Assembly: GCF_027571385.1 (NCBI RefSeq)
Contig: NZ_CP085636.1
Span: 5,194,501 to 5,258,500, forward strand
Length of the DNA stretch: 64,000 nt
Direction of reading: 5' to 3'
From: Shewanella sp. MTB7
GTDB taxonomy: Bacteria; Pseudomonadota; Gammaproteobacteria; Enterobacterales; Shewanellaceae
Every line of letters starts with the position of its first letter. Positions within the stretch are counted from its first letter, which is position 1. The notes under the pieces are model-generated. The model was not told the origin of the DNA. It saw only the letters and a program-made list of their open reading frames with translations, and did not search any database. The translations under genes and the position numbers were made by a program. This document shows positions 45,553 through 52,262 of this stretch, piece after piece.

Positions 45553-46180
45553 GCCTAGATCTTGGTACATCAAGATGATCCATATTGGTAAGAATCAGTT
45601 AAAAGTTGATGAACAATCCTACCGTGCAAACTTGATGGAGCTAACAGGTAAGCGATCGTGCTTGGATATGGAGATCCCAGACCTCTTTAAGGTTTTGGAG
45701 TTTCTCAAGTCTAAAGGCTTTAAATTTAAGGCAGGTAAAGCAACCAAGTCAACCAAGAAGTCAGCACCAACACAACTTGATAAGCTACGCCATATTTGGA
45801 TAACCATGAACCATCAGGGCTTTTTAAGAGATGGATCTGACCATGCATTAAATAAGTGGAGCATGGGGCAAACTAAACGCCTCAATAATGGTAATGCTAT
45901 CGCCAAGCTGGAATGGCTACAACCCAACATGATTAGTGCTCTGATTGAGCAGCTTAAAAGATGGCACATGCGCATGCTTAGCGAGGCTATCGAGCATCAA
46001 TATTTAGCGGCGGGTTTACTAAGCCAGGAAGGGCAGCTTAATGCAGAGGACTATCAAGCTTTTGTTGATCTTGATGATTGCTTAAAAAAGTCGAAAAACC
46101 AAGAAAACCTGAGTGGTATTTATAACGCATTAAGCATTATTTTGTCACATGACAGAACCACGCCTAAGCATAGTTGGTGA
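45536..46180 (+). CDS. gemA: GemA, Mu gp16-like (DUF1018)
   Basis: A 214-residue protein. Two start codons occur (45533 and 45536); the second has better spacing from AAGGA. The DUF1018 pattern is MIHIGKNQLKVDEQSYRANL-MELTGKRSCLD at the N-terminus and HIWITMNHQGFLRDGSDHAL-NKW in the middle. In Mu, GemA modulates host gene expression and DNA topology after infection. The last gene but one of the early operon, as in Mu before mor. Confidence 0.88.
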   Translation: MKKQFKPRSWYIKMIHIGKNQLKVDEQSYRANLMELTGKRSCLDMEIPDLFKVLEFLKSKGFKFKAGKATKSTKKSAPTQLDKLRHIWITMNHQGFLRDGSDHALNKWSMGQTKRLNNGNAIAKLEWLQPNMISALIEQLKRWHMRMLSEAIEHQYLAAGLLSQEGQLNAEDYQAFVDLDDCLKKSKNQENLSGIYNALSIILSHDRTTPKHSW

Positions 46181-46247
46181 TTAATGAGTCCTGTAATGGC
46201 TCTACGTATATATGTGGGGCCAGGGCAAAACATAACGAGAGAAATTT

Positions 46248-46586
46248 ATGAGTCAACGTGAACGTTCTGCAGCATTTCTACTCGATATGATTATTCATAT
46301 CGAGTCTTTGCTTATTGAGTTTGGCATTGAGAAAGATAAAGCTACAAAAGTCGCTCAGAATACTGTTGATAAAATCCGCCTAGCATATGGCCGTGAACAG
46401 TTTTACTTCCCACGTGGTGACAGCTTAGATGTGGTACTTTCTCATCATAAGATCTATGCAAAATTCAGAGGCAATAATCATGTCGAACTTGCTAAAGAAT
46501 TTGATCTTTCAGTTCCCTATGTTTATCGCATTGTAAAAGCCATTCAAAGTGCAGAGATCGCAGAAAAACAGTCTGAATTATTTTAA
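46248..46586 (+). CDS. mor: Mor-family transcription activator
   Basis: A 112-residue protein. The Mor/C fold is plain: LLIEFGIEKDKATKVAQNTV, LAYGREQFYFPRGDSLDVVL, then NHVELAKEFDLSVPYVYRIV as the HTH. In Mu, Mor and C turn on middle and late promoters. Only one member of the family is seen here, so it may drive the late promoters directly through the element repeated at 25541 and 34120. It is the last phage-type gene before the cargo. Confidence 0.88.
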   Translation: MSQRERSAAFLLDMIIHIESLLIEFGIEKDKATKVAQNTVDKIRLAYGREQFYFPRGDSLDVVLSHHKIYAKFRGNNHVELAKEFDLSVPYVYRIVKAIQSAEIAEKQSELF

Positions 46587-46935
46587 TCATTTGCGTTATC
46601 TCTTTCCTTCCTGAGTAACTGGTGTGTATTAAAAAGTATCAATAAAAAATCTATCACTAAACTGCCCCAGAATCAGTTTCAGATGATGAGCTGCACAGAT
46701 AAACAATAGTCTGTTGACCTACTTTTGCTAACCGATAAGTGAATGCTACTGACTGCTTTAGATAAGACATCAATTTCAATGCTCACTTTCAATTTGCCGT
46801 GCTCGTTTATTCAGTGCCACTCTGGTAGAATGCTTATAAATCAATAGCTTTACTTTAGTAATCCTTAAATAATAGGTTTATTGAATGTGCATGCCCGTTT
46901 TGCAAAATATACGCGCATGCGCACTATACTAAGAC
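46587..46935. other. 349-bp gap between mor and the first cassette
   Basis: AT-rich with no gene or clear terminator. Near the right end is GCGCATGCGC (46912-46921). I searched by eye for an attI-like site or a complete attC before the GTTAGGC and saw none. Confidence 0.45.
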
Positions 46936-47461
46936 GTTAGGCATTTAAGCTGTCAATTCAAATTTCGAGTATAAATAAAATATGTCAGACTTTTTAGTAG
47001 GTGTTCTATCTAGTGTTACAGCTACAATTATTATCGCAGTAATTGTCAAATGGATTTGGCCAGCCTTTAAGAATAAGTGCCTTTATAATGGTATTCGCAT
47101 CGATGGTGAATGGGATATTGTTGAGCTACGGAATAATAAAAATACTAAAGTTGGGCGTATAAAGTTAAACCAAGACGGGCGTTACATTTCTGGTAGTAGC
47201 CACAGATCAAAAACACGAGATGGAAAGCAGTCAGAACGTAAATTTGAGTATTCTGGAGTAATATCTGGGAATCAAATTACTTTAATTTTTGAAGATTCTA
47301 ACGGTGTTGGTTTTGATACGGGGACTTACGTATTCACAGTTCTTAATGACAAGAAAACCATGGATGGTATGGCTACATTCCACGGTAGAAAAGAAAATAA
47401 AATTGTCTCTGAACCGAGAACTCTAAGTAAAGTTTTAACGTAGTAAAATGCCTAACAGAGC
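46936..47461 (+). mobile_element. Candidate integron gene cassette 1
   Basis: It opens with GTTAGGC (46936-46942, the R' core form GTTRRRY) and closes with the exact complement GCCTAAC (47450-47456, R''), which is what one integron cassette should show. It contains a single gene (46982-47443) close to both borders, and the gene lacks a good ribosome site, common in cassettes. The left side has no attI, and the right attC is reduced to 19 bp. No integrase gene is in the window. Confidence 0.6.
46982..47443 (+). CDS. Membrane-anchored beta-rich cargo protein
   Basis: A 153-residue protein. Residues 4-26 form one membrane helix (FLVGVLSSVTATIIIAVIVK), followed by a beta-strand-rich soluble domain (IRIDGEWDIVELRNNKNTKV, then FEYSGVISGNQITLIFEDSN and GTYVFTVLNDKKTMDGMATF). 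N-terminal membrane segment plus beta-barrel recalls CBASS effectors of the Cap15 kind, which have two membrane helices. Only one is seen here and no cyclase is present, so it is a resemblance only. There is no ribosome site of note. Confidence 0.65.
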   Translation: MSDFLVGVLSSVTATIIIAVIVKWIWPAFKNKCLYNGIRIDGEWDIVELRNNKNTKVGRIKLNQDGRYISGSSHRSKTRDGKQSERKFEYSGVISGNQITLIFEDSNGVGFDTGTYVFTVLNDKKTMDGMATFHGRKENKIVSEPRTLSKVLT

Positions 47462-47468
47462 GTTATGC
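47450..47468. repeat. Collapsed attC-like junction between cassettes
   Basis: GCCTAAC-AGAGC-GTTATGC: the R'' of the first cassette and the R' of the second are only 5 bp apart, whereas a normal attC has some 40-120 bp of hairpin there. The hairpin seems deleted, which would lock the two cassettes together. Confidence 0.55.
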
Positions 47469-47501
47469 ACTTAAGTGGTTTACCGTCATCAAGGAGATTA
47501 A

Positions 47502-48242
47502 ATGGCGTTTGCAAGCATGTTAAAAGACACCTTAACCATTCATCGAGCTAACGGTGAAACGATAGAGAATGTTAAGGGTAGTGTTCAAAAAAATAAAATT
47601 TACATTCAGCGTTCAGATATTTTAATAGAGTCAAAAGACAGAATTCAACGCTCCATGTCAAATGGTGGTGTAGAGGAATATGTAGTAATTGAGCCAGGGT
47701 TTCACGAAGGTTTAGGTAGTATTAAAGCTGGCTACCAAATGACGGTTGAAAAAATCCAAGGTGAAAATGAAAGTAGCACTAATACTGTTAAGGATGAAGT
47801 GTTGAATAACAAAGTTTTTATAGTCCATGGTCATGATGAATTAGCAAAAATAACTCTTGCACGATTTCTTGAACAAGGTGGGCTAGATCCAATTATTTTG
47901 CATGAACAAGCCAGCTCAAGCCAAACTATTATCGAAAAAATTGAGTCCCATAGTGATGTGGGTTACGCAATAGTTTTGTATACACCATGTGATGCAGGGG
48001 CAAAATCTGGATCTAAACTTGTTCCTAGAGCTCGTCAGAATGTTGTGTTCGAGCATGGCTATTTCATAGGAAAACTGGGACGTTCTAAGGTTACTGCTTT
48101 AGTCAAAGGACATGTAGAAACGCCTAATGACATTAGTGGTGTTGTGTACATAGACCTAGATGATCGTGGTGCTTGGAAAATGGACGTAGCTAAAGAGTTA
48201 AATAACGCTGGGTTTTCTTTTGATTTAAGTAAAGCAATGTGA
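47502..48242 (+). CDS. TIR-like nucleotide-binding protein (PF10137 type), likely defence effector
   Basis: A 246-residue protein with AAGGAG 6 bases before the ATG. Residues 104-245 match the PF10137 TIR-like family: KVFIVHGHDELAKITLARFL at 104-123, QTIIEKIESH (141-150) with a conserved Glu, AIVLYTPCDAGA and RARQNVVFEHGYFIGKL (176-192). Members serve as NAD-degrading effectors in CBASS/Pycsar-like antiviral systems. The N-terminal 85 residues form a separate beta-rich domain (EEYVVIEPGFHEGLGSIKAG), possibly the sensor. No cyclase gene lies nearby, so activation by a nucleotide signal is unproven. It is directly followed by a helical partner gene. Confidence 0.85.
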   Translation: MAFASMLKDTLTIHRANGETIENVKGSVQKNKIYIQRSDILIESKDRIQRSMSNGGVEEYVVIEPGFHEGLGSIKAGYQMTVEKIQGENESSTNTVKDEVLNNKVFIVHGHDELAKITLARFLEQGGLDPIILHEQASSSQTIIEKIESHSDVGYAIVLYTPCDAGAKSGSKLVPRARQNVVFEHGYFIGKLGRSKVTALVKGHVETPNDISGVVYIDLDDRGAWKMDVAKELNNAGFSFDLSKAM

Positions 48243-48251
48243 GACTGACAT

Positions 48252-48614
48252 ATGAATTTACCAAGTTTAGAGTGGGTATTTGAAAGCTTAGAAAGTTGGA
48301 TGAGGAATGCTTCAGTTCAAGAGCAGGAAGCTATGGGTTTATTTCTTGATGCGCTTAGCTCTACTCAAAAATATTTAGGTAGACTGCAAAGGGATATGTC
48401 ATTCGCCAATATTGAAAGTGAGCATGAGTTATCAGATGCATGGAATGCTGCTGCAAAGGCTGTGCGAAAATATGACTACGATTTATATCAAAGATGCCTA
48501 GCGAAAGCTTGTCACTGGACTGGTTCCAATGAATTTAGAGGGTGTGAAATTTCCAAGTTAAATATTTCAATCGAAAAAATGATTAGTATTGCATCAAGTA
48601 AAAAACGTGCATAA
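48252..48614 (+). CDS. Small helical partner of the TIR-like gene
   Basis: A 120-residue, mostly helical protein (SLEWVFESLESWMRNASVQE, DAWNAAAKAVRKYDYDLYQR). It starts 9 bp after the TIR-like gene on the same strand, in the same candidate cassette, so the two would travel and be expressed together. No family is recognised. It could be a regulator or antitoxin of the TIR-like effector. Its stop codon overlaps the beginning of the attC (48609). Confidence 0.65.
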   Translation: MNLPSLEWVFESLESWMRNASVQEQEAMGLFLDALSSTQKYLGRLQRDMSFANIESEHELSDAWNAAAKAVRKYDYDLYQRCLAKACHWTGSNEFRGCEISKLNISIEKMISIASSKKRA

Positions 48615-48731
48615 CGTTGATCAAACGGACGGTGTCTATTTTATTGGGTGAAGATCAGTGTAACAGTTGGCTCACGCTCGTTCCTCGCAAGTTTAGCCAA
48701 CTATTTCACGCCGCTTAGCAAGGCGTTGAGG
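48609..48731 (+). repeat. Full-length attC (integron recombination site), 123 bp
   Basis: It starts with R'' GCATAAC and ends with an imperfect R', GTTGAGG. L'' (TTGATCAAACGG) and L' (CCGCTTAGCAAGG) are partly complementary. Inside, AGTTGGCT (48665-48672) and AGCCAACT (48695-48702) form a perfect 8-bp stem. The overall form, length and CGCCGCTTAGCAAGGCGTT ending match the long attC sites of Vibrio/Shewanella chromosomal integrons. Confidence 0.72.
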
Positions 48732-49291
48732 CTGTAGAATTATTCCCAAGCTGAAATTATGGGTGAAATTTACGTTCAGAGAATGCGTTAATGCAATTTT
48801 TTAAAAGACTACTGCCTCAGAATTCACGCAGCTACGCGTTTTTGGGCTTAATTTTTATCATTTTGTGAGTCTATTTTTTCTAGAAGAGTAATTCTACAGG
48901 CTCGTTACCGTATATCCACTTGCCATATTTTTCCTAATGATACTTATCACTTTAAGAGCCTTAAGCCTAAATCATTTATGTCCAGAAACGTGTTAGTGAG
49001 TGAATAATCAACAAAGACCATGCCAAGCTAGTACTCTTTTCTAGCTTGGTATGGCTGGTTAAATCAGGCATGATCTAGTTATCATAATCTGCTTAAACCC
49101 TCATTCTTTTAGTCCTATTGGATTTTAGCTTTGCACCAATTGCTAAAGGTAATACCCAATGAATCATTCAACAAAGAAAAGAAAAATCTCGAACAGGAGG
49201 TCTACCTAGATCACAATTTCTATTTTCACTATTTGAAACTCTTTTTAATATATCATCCCGCCAGATCTTAACTGATCCCTCCAGATCCCAG
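48732..49291. other. 560-bp non-coding region at the prophage right end
   Basis: No gene recognised. CCATGCCAAGCTAGT (49020-49034) pairs with ACTCTTTTCTAGCTTGGTATGG just after it to form an imperfect hairpin (CCAAGCTAG/CTAGCTTGG) that could be a terminator. TTTGAAACTCTTTTTAATATA near 49240 echoes TTGAAACTCTCTTTAAAATA at 9285 in the left end, but in direct orientation. Confidence 0.5.
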
Positions 49292-49333
49292 AGTTTTCTC
49301 GCTCTTTGCCAATAGTTTTCTCTCTCTGTATCA
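49292..49333 (-). repeat. Prophage right terminal inverted repeat
   Basis: Read from the right end inwards it begins TGATACAGAGAGAAAACT and contains CAAAGAGCGAGAAAACT, matching the left terminal repeat (9220-9261) except at scattered bases. The terminal CA is at 49332-49333 and is followed by GCTTGA. Confidence 0.85.
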
Positions 49334-49339
49334 GCTTGA
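49334..49339. repeat. Target-site duplication, right copy (GCTTGA)
   Basis: Directly follows the prophage end and is the same six bases as 9214-9219. Removing the prophage and one copy restores the reading frame of the transposase. Confidence 0.8.
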
Positions 49340-49856
49340 GACTTAAAACGCCCTTCCCAGAACCGCCCCGTGCAGTTATCTTCTTTATTCGCCATGCGGG
49401 CAATCGGCTCATTGAGTGCCCGCAACTATTTTGAAAACGTTAGCAAGATATATCGCTTAATCTACTTAGGTATTGAGCAATTGAATGCTTTAGACCACTA
49501 ACTTCAACACTTTCAATTAATTCACCTTTAGCAAACTTTTGGGTGCTATCAGTGCCTTTAAATAATTGATGCCAATGTTCCACGACCTCTCTATCTGTCC
49601 AAGCATTTGCTTCATAGATATTAATCCTCAACACCAAGTGAAAATGATTAGACATCACCGCATAAGCGCTGACATCTATGGCAAAGATAGTGGCTAATTC
49701 TAACAATCTGGATTCAACCCAATCTCGGCGATGTTCATAAGATTGACCAGTATATTTATCAACTCCCGTAAGCCAGGATTTGCGCACACACCTAGACACA
49801 CAGTGATAAAATGGCGTGTCTTCTAAACTGATTAACGTACTTCTTGGCCTAGCCAT
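49334..49856 (-). pseudogene. N-terminal half of a HUH (RAYT/IS200-like) transposase
   Basis: The minus strand from ATG 49856 reads MARPRSTLISLEDTPFYHCV, with the HUH-type motif VMSNHFHLVLRI. The second part, [31 protein letters not shown], ends exactly at the prophage border. Between them the frame is broken: SQYLSRLSDIS is followed by a TAA, and about 20 extra bases (CTAACGTTTTCAAAATAGTT) intervene before the frame resumes. The missing C-terminal half lies at 8742-9219. These single-strand transposases move REP sequences or IS200-like elements. Confidence 0.85.
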
Positions 49857-49950
49857 AGCAACCTCAATCCAACGACAATTATTAAAGCTTAGTCAGAGGT
49901 TGTTAGTTCATCCAGAGTTCTGGGTGGCCATGTTATTTATGTTATTTGTT

Positions 49951-50436
49951 CTAGGGACGAGTGGCGTGTTGCTCTCGTTGGCCGACTTTACTCATATCAC
50001 GACTCCAGCGTAATTGCTCAATAAGACCAACTACGTTCTTTTCTTCAGGTGAAAACAGTAAAATACTATGTGCTAACATGCCTCTTTGTACCTTACCGCG
50101 TCCTGCATGGTCTAAGTCACCTTTTATCGAACGATGTTGGTATATGAGCGTGGTGGTATCTTCTAGAGCAAGTAATAAATCATGTTGTTGCGCTCGCTCT
50201 ACTGTGGCTTGAAAACCAGACTCAGCGATGGCTTCAGCTTTGATGTTATCGTTGCGGATAAAGCGATACGCACCTTCCATATCTGCAGGAGACTGTGTCA
50301 CATTCACGATAGGTTTCCCTGGTTCATTAGCTAGAGTAGAAGCTAACTTTACCAGACGAGCAGTTCTTCTAGGATCTCCTAAATCAGATTGCCCAAATTG
50401 CTGTTGTGCCCACTGTAGATGTTCATGAATCATCAC
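49951..50436 (-). pseudogene. IS4-family (Tn5-like) transposase, N-terminal fragment
   Basis: The frame of 161 residues matches the start of the Tn5 transposase: LGDPRRTARLVKLASTLANE, MEGAYRFIRNDNIKAEAIAE, and ALEDTTTLIYQHRSIKG with the first catalytic Asp. It stops after REQHATRP, where about 300 residues with the other catalytic residues should follow. It is therefore inactive. The truncation must be a deletion, because the downstream sequence has no transposase similarity. Confidence 0.85.
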
Positions 50437-50493
50437 TTTATCTCCTTAATAAGGTTAAAAGTTCGGATCATAAAATTGAAAATTAGTTCAAAA

Positions 50494-50523
50494 AAATCCC
50501 TGTTAATTTCTTAACAGGGATTT
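50494..50523. repeat. Perfect hairpin inside the IS end
   Basis: AAATCCCTGTTAA (50494-50506), loop TTTC, TTAACAGGGATTT (50511-50523): 13-bp perfect arms. It lies between the IS end and the transposase start, where it could stop outside transcripts from reading into the transposase. Confidence 0.65.
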
Positions 50524-50572
50524 GTGTATAAGAGACAGCTAAAAAGCCCCTTAACCACATCGCTATTTTAAG

Positions 50573-51724
50573 TTAGTTAAACGCATTACGCTTAACCAAG
50601 GTGCGGCCATTAGACAGTTCAGCAGATCTACTATCTGCCAATGAAGCTGTACAGTTAGTTTTATTATAGATATTGCCACAATCCCAACCAATAGGCAGCT
50701 CTATCACAGATCCACCGAAGTTGGCACCGACACGAATCGCAGTTTTTAAATTGTTGAAGTTGAAAGTTTTATTACCTGAGTTGCTAAATACGTGAGTTTG
50801 AAAGTAAAGCGGTTTACCAACTTGAGTTAATGCTTGATAGATATTTCCACCAGTAGCTCTTTCATTATGCAGTAAGCTATTGTTGCCCAGTACACAACGA
50901 TTTCCAAGTTGACGACGACAGAAGTTAAACAACTGAATCGTTTTGTTATAGCTAGTAGATGCGTTACCTGTACCATAGTTATACTGTTGGTATAGATGGC
51001 TGGCAAACAGCGTTGGCGTTTTTTGCCACACAGCATGAGCATTCACCTGATCTTGCAGACACCTAAAATCTTTTTCATTAGTGTAAGGTGCAGATCTACC
51101 CGCGCTGTTAGTTGCATTACGCATTCTAGAGATATTGGTCGCACGCACTTCAGAGCGACCTGTACGGTTCCACATAATCTCAGTATGGAACGTCATACAC
51201 ATCGCCGCACTTACTGCTCCAACTGAGATATTATTGTCATATCGGTTAGCCAACGCGGCCATCATATTACGGTAATCAGTTTTATACCTTCCCTGCCAAA
51301 ACAGCGGTAAACTGTGCGTTTGGTTTGATGATGTATTCTTAAAGTGCCAAGTAACAGAACCAACACGATTCTTTACCCATTGTGGAGCATGAACTCCAGC
51401 ACGGATACGAATAAGCACCTTGTAACCATTTTGGTTAGATATCCCATTTCTACTATTGTAAGCTCGTGCATCTTGAATCGCGGTATCAATAAGGCTGAAG
51501 TTAAACCGCCCCTTTACAGGCTCCAGATCTGACCAGCGAATTTGGCAATATCCACCGTCGACATCACCTCTAGGGAAATCACAAAAACTGGTTGCACTAG
51601 GTGCCTTACCTCGTAATACCAAGCCACTCGGGAACTTTTTTAGCGTTGCTCCGTGAGCTTCAATACTATTAAACCCAGACAGCATGATAGTTAATATACA
51701 TATAGTTATAGCTAGTTGTTTCAT
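50573..51724 (-). CDS. Exported glycosidase-like protein
   Basis: A 383-residue protein with a signal peptide (MKQLAITICILTIMLSGFNS, cleaved near EAHGA). The mature part has YCQIRWSDLEPVKGRFNFSL-IDTAIQDARA, the typical first strand and helix of (beta/alpha)8 glycosidases of clan GH-A (GH42/GH5-like), then KVLIRIRAGVHAPQWVKN. Several Cys residues suggest disulfides in the periplasm or outside. Catalytic Glu residues are candidates only (TEIMWN; VIELPIGWD). It lies 34 bp from the truncated IS, so its promoter side (51725 onward) is intact. Substrate unknown. Confidence 0.6.
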   Translation of the reverse strand: MKQLAITICILTIMLSGFNSIEAHGATLKKFPSGLVLRGKAPSATSFCDFPRGDVDGGYCQIRWSDLEPVKGRFNFSLIDTAIQDARAYNSRNGISNQNGYKVLIRIRAGVHAPQWVKNRVGSVTWHFKNTSSNQTHSLPLFWQGRYKTDYRNMMAALANRYDNNISVGAVSAAMCMTFHTEIMWNRTGRSEVRATNISRMRNATNSAGRSAPYTNEKDFRCLQDQVNAHAVWQKTPTLFASHLYQQYNYGTGNASTSYNKTIQLFNFCRRQLGNRCVLGNNSLLHNERATGGNIYQALTQVGKPLYFQTHVFSNSGNKTFNFNNLKTAIRVGANFGGSVIELPIGWDCGNIYNKTNCTASLADSRSAELSNGRTLVKRNAFN

Positions 51725-52262
51725 TACTTTATCCTCATTTTATTTGAGTGTGTGTAACGTGTGTACAGATTACATAATCAAAACAACATATCATATTTAT
51801 AATACTATAGGGTCTATAACAAGAATCTTAATAATGAACTTAAATAAAATTAAACAATAAAACACTCCAACAAAATAAGTAATATATTGAATAAATGACA
51901 AATACACATGCTTATACCATTTAATTATATAGTATAAGCATGTGTGTGAAATAAAATTACGAATATACTAACTTACTAGAAACAATGTTTCTTCCAAGGC
52001 ACATTTTAATCTCCCACCTTCGTCCAGGAGATATTATGCATGCTATTGAGTATTAACGAGATCTTATTTATGAAGATCACATTGACAAAGAAAATAACCA
52101 ATCTAGACAAGTACCACTCGATTTTAAATAGACAAAAGTATTACGTTATATACCATACCCTTATTGCCAATCTACTTTAGCTATTAAAACAATCGATACA
52201 ATTGATTTGTACCTACCCATTTTTAATGTAATTTAAACACACGACATCAAAAAGAAACAAAT
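51725..52262. other. 538-bp AT-rich intergenic region
   Basis: Between divergent genes (glycosidase-like on minus, cytochrome c peroxidase on plus). ACATGCTTATACCATTTAATT and AGTATAAGCATGTGT (51906-51943) form an imperfect hairpin (ATGCTTATAC/GTATAAGCAT). No gene seen. Promoters of both neighbours are expected here. Confidence 0.5.

Larger units (their letters stand above)
47462..48724 (+). mobile_element. Candidate integron gene cassette 2 (TIR-like module)
   Basis: It opens with GTTATGC (47462-47468), and its attC begins with the exact complement GCATAAC (48609-48615). It holds two genes in one direction, the TIR-like protein and a 120-residue partner, with only 9 bp between. The attC runs to 48731. 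Two independent matching R'/R'' pairs make a chance arrangement unlikely. Confidence 0.65.
9220..49333. mobile_element. Mu-type transposable prophage, 40,114 bp, apparently complete
   Basis: The limits come from three agreeing observations. A transposase gene is split exactly here, with halves at 9219 and 49334. A 6-bp direct repeat, GCTTGA, flanks both sides. The ends are inverted repeats starting TGAT, sharing CAAAGAG-Y-GAGAAAACT at the same distance inside. The content fits: DDE transposase A, ATPase B, GemA, Mor, Ner, repressor, Mu gp25-gp37-type head genes, and a flexible siphovirus-like tail with no sheath or baseplate set. Every expected module is open, so it may be functional. Early genes run rightward and late genes leftward from the middle, unlike Mu's single direction. 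Cargo lies at 34147-36679 and 46936-48731. Confidence 0.95.
49950..50538 (-). mobile_element. Truncated IS50/Tn5-like element (IS4 family)
   Basis: The right end is a 19-bp sequence at 50520-50538, which on the minus strand reads CTGTCTCTTATACACAAAT and closely matches the ends of Tn5/IS50. A transposase gene starts 102 bp inside and is cut off at about residue 160. No second end was found on the left. A perfect hairpin (13-bp arms, 50494-50523) lies just inside the end. Confidence 0.82.

Noticed and set aside
47502..48242. A complete CBASS, Pycsar or Thoeris system
   Set aside because: Only the TIR-like effector is present. I found no cyclase, no ThsA-like protein and no ubiquitin-like or Cap genes between 46587 and 49333.
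50520..50538. 19-bp sequence like a transposase-based library adaptor
   Set aside because: The Tn5 mosaic end used in libraries is similar, but three bases differ at the inner side and a Tn5-like transposase gene begins 102 bp away in the correct orientation, so a natural IS end is the better explanation.
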